DNA from: JAURVT01 sp049059935
GTDB taxonomy: Bacteria > Actinomycetota > Actinomycetes > Propionibacteriales > Nocardioidaceae
Length of the DNA stretch: 20,510 nt
NCBI RefSeq assembly: GCF_049059935.1
Contig: NZ_JBMGQR010000073.1
Coordinates: 1 to 20,510 of the forward strand
Direction: 5' to 3'
The translations under genes were made by a program, and so were the position numbers. Within the stretch, counting starts at the first letter, position 1. Each line of letters begins with the position of its first letter. This document shows positions 15,122 to 20,510 of the stretch, in pieces. Under the pieces are notes generated by a model. The model did not search any database. It saw nothing but the letters and a program-made list of their open reading frames with translations, and was not told where the DNA came from.

Positions 15122-15127
15122 GGGACG

Positions 15128-15133
15128 AGCATG
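15128..15133 (-). promoter_or_regulatory. possible -10 box of the PIG-L/regulator operon
   Basis: CATGCT on the minus strand ends 6 nt before GTG 15121 and keeps A at position 2 and T at position 6. No CTCAGCG pair is at the site A-D spacing on this strand, although site B lies 30-50 bp further upstream. Confidence 0.4.
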
Positions 15134-15162
15134 GCACCCGGAGGACGAGGGCGGTCGCGTCT

Positions 15163-15195
15163 CTCAGCCGTCGCTCAGCGGCGCCGGGTCAGTCT
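15163..15195 (+). promoter_or_regulatory. shared-regulon promoter, site B (UPF0104/GT4 operon)
   Basis: CTCAGCC (15163-15169), 4 bp, CTCAGCG (15174-15180), 9 bp, CAGTCT (15190-15195), 6 bp, then ATG 15202. Spacing is base-for-base the same as sites A, C and D. The site lies in the 80-bp region divergent from the PIG-L/regulator operon, so it could also affect expression of the regulator itself. Confidence 0.75.
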
Positions 15196-15201
15196 CGGGC
15201 C

Positions 15202-16287
15202 ATGAGCCCACTCCACGCGGCCGAGGTCCCACCGGCACCCGGCGCCGGGCGCTCCACGCGCGCGCCACGGCTGGTGGTCGGCCTGGCCCTGACCGCTGCC
15301 GCGGCGGCGTTGGTCGTGATGGTCCCGCGCCTGGTCCACGTGTCGTGGACGTCGGTCCTGACCACCCTGGCCACCGTGTCGCTCGGGTGGCTCGCGGTGC
15401 TCGCCGTGGTCTGGCTGGCCGGCATGTGGGCCCACACCCTGGTGCTGACCTCGTCGATGCCGGGACTGTCCTCGCGGCGGGCGCTGGGGCTGAACCTGGC
15501 CGGCAGCGCCGTGGCCAATTCGGTGCCGCTCGGCGGTGCGGTCAGCATGGGCCTGACGACGGCGATGGCGCGGTCGTGGGGGTTCGCCCGGGTCGAGCTG
15601 GCGACGTTCCTGACGGTCAGCAACGTGTGGAACCTGCTCTTCCGGGCGCTCTTCGGAGCGTTCGCGCTGGCGTTCCTGCTCACCGGTCTGCCCCACGGGG
15701 CCGTCGCGAGCGCCGCGCCGGTGGCCCTCGGCGCTGCGGTGCTGGTCGTCGTGACGATCGTCCTGCTCCTGGCACGGGAGCGGTGGGCGGCGCTGCTCGG
15801 CCGCGGTGCCGGCACGCTCGCCGACCTCGTCCACCGGCTGCGTGGGGGCGAGCCCGGTGACCTCGCCGGGGCCGGCGCCCGTGGCGCGGTCGAGGTCAGG
15901 GCGACCACGCTGCGCGTGATCGGCTCCTCCTGGCACCAGATGAGCGTCGGCATGGTCGTCTACCTCTCCCTGCTGTGCCTGCTGCTGGACCTGTGCCTGC
16001 ACGCGATCGGCACCCCCGTCCCGGTCGCCACCGTGGTCGCCGCGGTCGCCGTCGAGCGGCTGCTGTCGGCCGTCCCGGTCACCCCCGGTGGCGCCGGCGT
16101 GGCCGAGCTCGGGATCGTGGCCGTCCTGACGTTGTCGGGCACCGCGCCCCTGGCGGCCGCGAGCGCGGCCGTCCTCTACCGCCTGTTCACCTTCGCCCTC
16201 GAGATCCCCGTCGGGCTCGGCGTCGCCGCGGGCTGGGGCGCCCTGAGGTGGCGCCGGCACCACGTCCGCGAGCAGGTGGCGGCATGA
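15202..16287 (+). CDS. UPF0104 / lysylphosphatidylglycerol synthase TM-type membrane protein
   Basis: This 361-residue protein has about eight membrane segments and matches the UPF0104 family, related to the flippase half of MprF. The family signature near the C-terminus is VPVTPGGAGVAELG (291-304). Members flip or otherwise handle polar lipids and often sit beside glycosyltransferases. It lacks the soluble aminoacyltransferase domain of full MprF. A separate gene in the same predicted regulon (start 18636) carries that domain, so the two together would resemble a split MprF; this is inference. ATG 15202 is fixed by the site B promoter and opens with a short polar N-terminus. The TGA overlaps the ATG of the GT4 gene by 4 bp. 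Confidence 0.85.
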   Translation: MSPLHAAEVPPAPGAGRSTRAPRLVVGLALTAAAAALVVMVPRLVHVSWTSVLTTLATVSLGWLAVLAVVWLAGMWAHTLVLTSSMPGLSSRRALGLNLAGSAVANSVPLGGAVSMGLTTAMARSWGFARVELATFLTVSNVWNLLFRALFGAFALAFLLTGLPHGAVASAAPVALGAAVLVVVTIVLLLARERWAALLGRGAGTLADLVHRLRGGEPGDLAGAGARGAVEVRATTLRVIGSSWHQMSVGMVVYLSLLCLLLDLCLHAIGTPVPVATVVAAVAVERLLSAVPVTPGGAGVAELGIVAVLTLSGTAPLAAASAAVLYRLFTFALEIPVGLGVAAGWGALRWRRHHVREQVAA

Positions 16288-17375
16288 GGATCCTGCACGT
16301 CTCCGACGTCTACCTGCCGCGTCTCGGCGGGATCGAGCTGCACGTGCGCGACCTCGCCGGCCAGCAGGCCGCACGCGGTCACGACGTGGTCGTCGTGACG
16401 GCCACGCCCGGCGCGCCCCTCGACCCGCTCGTCCGGGTCGTCGTGGTCGACCGCTGGGGCAGGGACGACGTGCTGGACGCCCTGGTGGGGTGGGCCGACG
16501 TGGTGCACACGCACTCCTCGGTCGTCTCGCCCCTCGCCTGGGTGGCGACCCGGCGTGCCACCGCGGCCGGCGTCCCCGTCGTGCTCACCATGCACTCGCT
16601 CGTCCAGCGGTCCGCGGTGGTCCGGGCCGGGTGGCGCCGGGTCGGTGCGGGGTTGGGCGCCGGCGTGCGGTGGACGTCCGTGAGCAGCGTCGGGGCGGCC
16701 GGCCTCGCCGAGCTCGTCCCCGCCGACGTGGGCGTCCTGCCCAACGGCATCGTCGTCGAGCCGTGGACCCGCCCGCGCACCGTCAGCGCCACCGAACGGT
16801 CGGTGGTGGCGGTGATGCGTCTCAGTGCCCGCAAGCGCGCCCTGCCGCTCGTCGACGTCCTGTCCGACGTCCGCGCCACGGTCGACGCGTCGATCCCGCT
16901 GCGCGCCACGATCGTCGGCGACGGGCCGCAACGGTGCGACGTGCAGCGGATGCTCGACGACCGCGGCATGGACTGGGTCGAGCTGACCGGGCGCCTCGAC
17001 CGAACGCAGATCGCCCACGAGCTCGCCCGCGCCGACGTGTTCCTCGCACCGGCCACCCTGGAGTCGTTCGGGATCGCCGCGCTGGAGGCCCGCTGCACCG
17101 GTCTGCCCGTCGTGGCGATGGCCCGCGGCGGGGTGGGGGACTTCGTCACCGACGGCGTCGAGGGCTACCTCGTCCGCGACGACGCCGACATGGCCGCGCG
17201 CACCGCGGCCCTCCTGACCGACGCCGACCTGCGCGGGACCATGACGGCCGCGAGCCTGGCCCACCGTCCCCGGTACGACTGGGACACCGTCGTCGCGATG
17301 ACGACCGAGCAGTACCGCGTCGCCGAGGTGCTCTCAGCGTCCTGTCAGCGGCGGACTCCTAGCGTCACGGCATGA
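16284..17375 (+). CDS. GT4-family (GT-B fold) glycosyltransferase
   Basis: This 363-residue cytoplasmic retaining glycosyltransferase starts with the acceptor-domain motif LPRLGGIELHV (11-21), as in PimA/MshA-like enzymes. It contains VLPNGI (151-156), RLSARKR (179-185) and the EX7E motif E260-SFGIAAL-E268 for sugar-nucleotide binding. It probably adds a sugar from a nucleotide donor to a lipid or glycan acceptor at the inner membrane face; the substrate is unknown. Its ATG overlaps the UPF0104 stop (ATGA), and its stop overlaps the DedA ATG (ATGA). The last ~15 codons contain the whole site C promoter for DedA, so the C-terminal tail is under a second, regulatory constraint. Confidence 0.92.
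   Translation: MRILHVSDVYLPRLGGIELHVRDLAGQQAARGHDVVVVTATPGAPLDPLVRVVVVDRWGRDDVLDALVGWADVVHTHSSVVSPLAWVATRRATAAGVPVVLTMHSLVQRSAVVRAGWRRVGAGLGAGVRWTSVSSVGAAGLAELVPADVGVLPNGIVVEPWTRPRTVSATERSVVAVMRLSARKRALPLVDVLSDVRATVDASIPLRATIVGDGPQRCDVQRMLDDRGMDWVELTGRLDRTQIAHELARADVFLAPATLESFGIAALEARCTGLPVVAMARGGVGDFVTDGVEGYLVRDDADMAARTAALLTDADLRGTMTAASLAHRPRYDWDTVVAMTTEQYRVAEVLSASCQRRTPSVTA
17333..17365 (+). promoter_or_regulatory. shared-regulon promoter, site C (DedA/GtrA), inside the GT4 gene
   Basis: CTCAGCG (17333-17339), 4 bp, GTCAGCG (17344-17350), 9 bp, TAGCGT (17360-17365), 6 bp, then ATG 17372. It has the best -10 box of the four (full TANNNT). It lies wholly within the 3' coding end of the GT4 gene, so DedA/GtrA can be transcribed both from here and from site B. 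Confidence 0.75.
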
Positions 17376-18043
17376 TCCTCGCCCTGACCCCGTTGCTCTA
17401 CGCCCTCGGCCCGGCCGCCCTGCTCCTCGTCATGGCGGTCGTCTTCGCCGAGACCGGGCTGCTCGTCGGCTTCTTCCTCCCGGGCGACTCGCTCCTGTTC
17501 ATGGCCGGCGCCCTGGTCGCCTCGCACGTGATCGGGCTGCCGTACTGGGTCCTCGCCGTGGGCGTCCTCGTCGCGGCGGTCCTGGGCGACCAGCTCGGCT
17601 ACACGATCGGCCGACGCTACGGCCCGCGGGTGTTCTCCCGTCGCGACTCGCGGCTGTTCGACTCCGCGCACGCCGACCGCGCCCAGGCGTTCTTCGACCG
17701 TCACGGACCCAAGGCCGTCGTCCTGGCCCGCTTCCTGCCCGTCGTCCGCACGTTCGTGCCCGTCGTCGCCGGGGTCGGACGGATGCCGCGCCGCTCCTTC
17801 GCCCTGCACAACCTCGCCGGCGCCCTGGTGTGGGCGGTCGGCCTCACCACGGCCGGCCTCCTCTTCGGCGGGATCCCCTGGGTCGCCGCGCACGTCGAGC
17901 TGATCACCCTGGGCATCGTCGCCGTCTCCCTGGTCCCCGCGGCGCTCGCGGTCGTTGGACGGCTCGCGGGCCGCGGGCGCGCGGAGCCGGTGCGCCTGCC
18001 TCAGGTCGTGCTCGGCGACGGCGGAGGACGCTCGGCTCCATGA
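17372..18043 (+). CDS. DedA/SNARE-associated family membrane protein
   Basis: This 223-residue polytopic protein belongs to the DedA family. Motifs are FAETGLLVGFFLPGDSLLF (25-43, with E27 and D39), GDQLGYTIGRRYG (72-84), FFDRHGPKAV (107-116) and RFLPVVRTFVPVVAG (120-134); these are the re-entrant loop and conserved arginines of the family. Several DedA proteins (for example UptA) flip undecaprenyl phosphate back for reuse in envelope synthesis, others act on phospholipids. Carrier recycling fits its pairing with GtrA and glycosyltransferases here, but is inferred. The ATG overlaps the GT4 stop, and site C lies immediately upstream. The TGA overlaps the GtrA ATG (ATGA). Confidence 0.93.
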   Translation: MILALTPLLYALGPAALLLVMAVVFAETGLLVGFFLPGDSLLFMAGALVASHVIGLPYWVLAVGVLVAAVLGDQLGYTIGRRYGPRVFSRRDSRLFDSAHADRAQAFFDRHGPKAVVLARFLPVVRTFVPVVAGVGRMPRRSFALHNLAGALVWAVGLTTAGLLFGGIPWVAAHVELITLGIVAVSLVPAALAVVGRLAGRGRAEPVRLPQVVLGDGGGRSAP

Positions 18044-18570
18044 CGACCGGCCGCACGCTCCTCGGTCGTGTCCTCGACCGCGAGGCGCTGACCTTCCTGG
18101 TGGTCGGCGGTGCCGGCTACGTCGTGGACGTGGGCCTGTTCAACGCGCTGCGGGCGTGGCCGGTGCTGGCGGCGGTGGACCCGACCGTCTCCAAGCTGCT
18201 GGCGGTCGTCGCGGCGACGGCGGTCACCTACCTGGGCAACCGGACGCTCACGTGGCGTGGTCGCAGCAGCCACGGCCGGCGCCGCGAGGTCGCCCTGTTC
18301 GTGATGCTCAACGTGGTCGGCCTCGGGTTCTCCGTCCTCACCCTGTGGGTCTCCCACGACCTCCTGGGGTGGACCAGCGGCCTGGCCGACAACGTCTCGG
18401 CCAACGTCGTCGGCCTGGCGCTCGGGACGGCCTTCCGGTACTGGTCGTACCGACGGTTCGTGTTCGCCGGCCCGGTGGCCGAGCCCGCGCGTCCGCGACC
18501 ACCGAGCCGGCCCGCCGGCCCGACCCGCTCGGCTCCGACGCTGCGGCTGCAACGCGACACCGGACGCTGA
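18040..18570 (+). CDS. GtrA-family membrane protein (polyprenyl-phosphate sugar flippase type)
   Basis: This 176-residue protein has four membrane segments (about 17-37, 45-66, 84-104 and 117-135) and the family ending FRYWSYRRFVF (132-142), followed by a proline/arginine-rich tail of about 35 residues. GtrA proteins are thought to flip polyprenyl-phosphate-linked sugars, partnering a GT2 synthase (GtrB) and a membrane transferase. Here the candidate partners are the GT2 and GT-C genes 6-8 kb away, whose promoter has the same operator. ATG 18040 overlaps the DedA stop and follows GGAGGA at 18022-18027, somewhat distant. The basic tail is longer than in short GtrA proteins. Confidence 0.92.
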   Translation: MTTGRTLLGRVLDREALTFLVVGGAGYVVDVGLFNALRAWPVLAAVDPTVSKLLAVVAATAVTYLGNRTLTWRGRSSHGRRREVALFVMLNVVGLGFSVLTLWVSHDLLGWTSGLADNVSANVVGLALGTAFRYWSYRRFVFAGPVAEPARPRPPSRPAGPTRSAPTLRLQRDTGR

Positions 18571-18596
18571 GGGGCCCCACGATGGCAGCCGCGACG

Positions 18597-18629
18597 CTCA
18601 GCGAGCTCTCAACGACCACGGGCGATGGT
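18597..18629 (+). promoter_or_regulatory. shared-regulon promoter, site D (MprF-like gene)
   Basis: CTCAGCG (18597-18603), 4 bp, CTCAACG (18608-18614), 9 bp, GATGGT (18624-18629), 6 bp, then ATG 18636. One mismatch in the second heptamer and a weak -10, but identical geometry to sites A-C. It lies in the 65-bp gap after GtrA. Confidence 0.7.
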
Positions 18630-18635
18630 GCCCGC

Positions 18636-20390
18636 ATGTCCGTCACTCACCCCGTGTCGCGCAGCGTCGTCGACACCCTGCCCTGCCCGCCACCCACGGC
18701 CCCCGCACCGCGGCCGGACCGGTCGGGGTGGCGCCGACGCGACCGCTCCCGGCTGCTGGTCTCCGCAGCCGTGGCGTCGCTGGGTGTGGTGGGTCTCGCG
18801 TCGGCGCTGTCCCTTCCCCTGCGCGACCGGCTCCACCTCCTGCTGGATGCGGTCCCGTTCTACGTGCCGACCACGGCCGCGATCACGCTGGCGTTCGTGT
18901 CGGTGGCACTGATCGTGCTGGCCCGCGGGCTGCGCCGAGGTCAGCGTCTGGCGTGGGGGGCGACCCTGGGACTGCTGTCGGCGTCGGCGGGCCTGCACCT
19001 GGCTCGGGGCCTGGACGCCGAGTGGGCGGTGGTCACCGGGGTCGTCGTGGTGGCGATGCTGCGGGCTCGGCGGGCGTTCCCCGTCCGCTCGACCCGCGCG
19101 GTCGTGCGCCGGGCCGCGACGGTGCTGACGGCCGGGACGGCCGTGCTGACCGCTGCTGCGGCGACGCTCGCCTCGGCGACCGGCACCACGGACGTCGCGA
19201 CCGCCCTGCGCGACTCGGTCACCTCGATGGCCGGCTCGAGCGTCCTGCCCGTCGACCTCACCACCGGCGTCGCGACACCGGTCGTGGTGGCCCTGGCGCC
19301 GGCGGTCCTGGCCGGCGCGCTGTGGGTCCTGACGTCGCCTGCGCACGGCGCCCGGGTCCTGCGGCACGGGCACCACCTGGACCGGGAGGCAGCACGCGCC
19401 GTCGTGCGCCGCCACGGCGGCGGGACGCTCGACTACTTCGCCCTGCGCGACGACAAGCACTGGTTCTTCGACGGCGAGAGCGTCGTCGCCTACGGCCTCC
19501 GCGGGGGCATCTGCCTGGTCTCGCCCGACCCGATCGGGCCGGGGGCCGAGCGTCGCCAGGTCTGGGAGGCGTTCATGTCCTTCGCCGAGGTCCACGGCTG
19601 GACGGTGGCCGTCCTCGGTGCCGCACCGGACCGCCTGGACCTCTACGAGGACTGGGGCATGCGCCCGGTGTACCTGGGCGACGAGGCCGTCGTCGACTGC
19701 CCGACCTTCTCGGTCAGCGGACACTCGATGCGCGGTCTGCGCGGGACCCGCAACCGCCTGACGCGTGAGGGGTGGACGGTCACCTTCCACGACCCGGCCG
19801 ACCTCGACCCCGACCTCCGCGACCGGCTCCGTGGCCTGTCGACGCAGAGCCGACGCGGCGCGGTCGAGCGCGGGTTCTCGATGACGCTCTCGCGACTGTT
19901 CGACCCCGACGACACCGGCCTGATGGTGTCGGTCGCCCGCGATCCCGCGGGCGTCCCGCAGGCGTTCGTCCAGTGGACGCCGAGCGCCGACGTCGACGGC
20001 TGGTCGCTGGACGTGATGCGACGTTCCGACGACCCCGACCTGCCGAACGGGGTGACCGACCTGTGCGTCCTGGCGACCATCGACCACGTCGCCGCCTCCG
20101 GACGTCGCGGGCTCGGCCTCAACTTCGCGATCTGGCGGACCGTCCTGGCCGGTGAGCGCCCGGGACCGCTCGGGGAGCTCGGACGCCGGGCACTGGTGCA
20201 GGCCTCGGAGCGCGGCCAGATCGACTCGCTGCGCCGCTTCAACGACAAGTTCCACCCCGACTGGACGCCCCGGTACGTCGTCCTCGGGCGGACCGGCGCC
20301 CTGGCCGCCCAGGCCATCACCATCGCCGACGCCGAGGGCATCAGCGAGCTGCCGCTGGTCGGACGCTTCATGCGGGGGCTCGACCGCTGA
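18636..20390 (+). CDS. MprF-type membrane aminoacyltransferase (DUF2156 domain)
   Basis: This 584-residue protein has a proline-rich cytoplasmic N-terminus, about six membrane segments between residues 40 and 235, and a C-terminal DUF2156 (GNAT-like) domain (about 248-575) as in MprF/LysX. Hallmarks include DYFALRDDKHWFF (266-278), LYEDWGMRPVYLGDEA (336-351) and the terminal SLRRFNDKFHPDWTPRYVV (531-549). The family transfers an amino acid, usually lysine or alanine, from aminoacyl-tRNA to phosphatidylglycerol, reducing surface negative charge and giving peptide resistance. It has fewer membrane helices than full MprF and no fused lysyl-tRNA synthetase as in mycobacterial LysX. ATG 18636 is chosen over the in-frame ATG 18582 because the site D promoter would overlap the longer version and points exactly to 18636. 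Confidence 0.9.
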   Translation: MSVTHPVSRSVVDTLPCPPPTAPAPRPDRSGWRRRDRSRLLVSAAVASLGVVGLASALSLPLRDRLHLLLDAVPFYVPTTAAITLAFVSVALIVLARGLRRGQRLAWGATLGLLSASAGLHLARGLDAEWAVVTGVVVVAMLRARRAFPVRSTRAVVRRAATVLTAGTAVLTAAAATLASATGTTDVATALRDSVTSMAGSSVLPVDLTTGVATPVVVALAPAVLAGALWVLTSPAHGARVLRHGHHLDREAARAVVRRHGGGTLDYFALRDDKHWFFDGESVVAYGLRGGICLVSPDPIGPGAERRQVWEAFMSFAEVHGWTVAVLGAAPDRLDLYEDWGMRPVYLGDEAVVDCPTFSVSGHSMRGLRGTRNRLTREGWTVTFHDPADLDPDLRDRLRGLSTQSRRGAVERGFSMTLSRLFDPDDTGLMVSVARDPAGVPQAFVQWTPSADVDGWSLDVMRRSDDPDLPNGVTDLCVLATIDHVAASGRRGLGLNFAIWRTVLAGERPGPLGELGRRALVQASERGQIDSLRRFNDKFHPDWTPRYVVLGRTGALAAQAITIADAEGISELPLVGRFMRGLDR

Positions 20391-20424
20391 CCGCCGCCCG
20401 TCGGACGGACCGGCCAGGTCGTCC

Positions 20425-20430
20425 TACTGT
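20425..20430 (+). promoter_or_regulatory. -10 box of the right-edge gene (leaderless)
   Basis: TACTGT matches TANNNT and lies 7 nt before ATG 20438. There is no CTCAGCG pair upstream, so this gene seems to be outside the regulon of sites A-D. Confidence 0.6.
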
Positions 20431-20437
20431 GGTGGGC

Positions 20438-20510
20438 ATGAGCATCGAGAGGTGGCGCCACGGGCTGGACCGCCGCCTCGACGACTCCCGCGTGTTCGTG
20501 CCGGTCGTGG
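20438..20510 (+). CDS. start of an unidentified gene (3' partial)
   Basis: Twenty-four codons are visible before the window ends: MSIERWRHGLDRRLDDSRVF followed by VPVV. The basic, amphipathic beginning leading into a valine-rich stretch could precede a membrane segment. The leaderless -10 box TACTGT 7 nt upstream supports the start. Too little is present to name a family. Confidence 0.6.
   Translation, partial: MSIERWRHGLDRRLDDSRVFVPVV

Noticed and set aside
18582..18635. Upstream in-frame ATG at 18582 as start of the MprF-like gene
   Set aside because: It would place the whole site D promoter inside the coding region, whereas the promoter geometry points exactly to ATG 18636. The extra 18 residues show no conserved sequence.

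Overview
The window is a very GC-rich chromosomal segment of an actinobacterium. Supporting signs are the strong G/C preference at third codon positions, the type A RNase P RNA with actinobacterial core sequences, and a Nif3 / zinc-ribbon / RNase H-phosphatase gene run like Rv2230c-Rv2229c-Rv2228c of Mycobacterium tuberculosis. Leaderless genes are frequent, with TANNNT-type -10 boxes 6-7 nt before ATG or GTG. I favour Propionibacteriales (Nocardioides or Aeromicrobium type), with moderate confidence. No insertion sequence, prophage, CRISPR or tRNA was seen. Almost every base is genic, and no gene-free gap exceeds about 150 bp.

Left half (1-9.7 kb), mostly housekeeping. A tightly overlapping operon encodes a Nif3-like metal protein (5' end outside the window), a coiled-coil zinc-ribbon protein and a bifunctional RNase H/phosphatase. 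On the minus strand are yaaA and an ArsB/SLC13-type permease, each with its own leaderless promoter. An RNB-family ribonuclease and a GDT1-type manganese/calcium exporter converge and share stop-codon bases. A Tat-exported PhoX phosphatase follows, with a Pho-box-like repeat upstream. The RNase P RNA gene (rnpB) comes next; its 3' end overlaps the 3' end of a glycosyltransferase gene on the other strand.

Right half (9.7-20.4 kb), a cell-envelope region around a two-component system. It holds a polyprenyl-phosphate mannose synthase-like GT2 with a GT-C transferase, a histidine kinase, an OmpR-type regulator in an operon with a PIG-L deacetylase, an UPF0104 membrane protein with a GT4 transferase, a DedA protein with a GtrA flippase, and an MprF-type (DUF2156) membrane aminoacyltransferase. 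The kinase and regulator genes are tail to tail and overlap by 28 bp.

The main discovery is that four transcription units here (GT-C/GT2, UPF0104/GT4, DedA/GtrA and the MprF-like gene) start with the same promoter architecture. It consists of two heptamers close to CTCAGCG separated by 4 bp (11-bp period), exactly 9 bp, a hexamer of form NANNNT, exactly 6 bp, then the ATG. This looks like a leaderless regulon with an OmpR/PhoP-type direct-repeat operator in place of the -35 box. The local regulator is the natural candidate. The controlled genes form a plausible pathway: make a polyprenyl-phosphate sugar (GT2), flip it (GtrA), use it outside (GT-C), recycle the carrier (DedA), and alter lipid charge (MprF-like).
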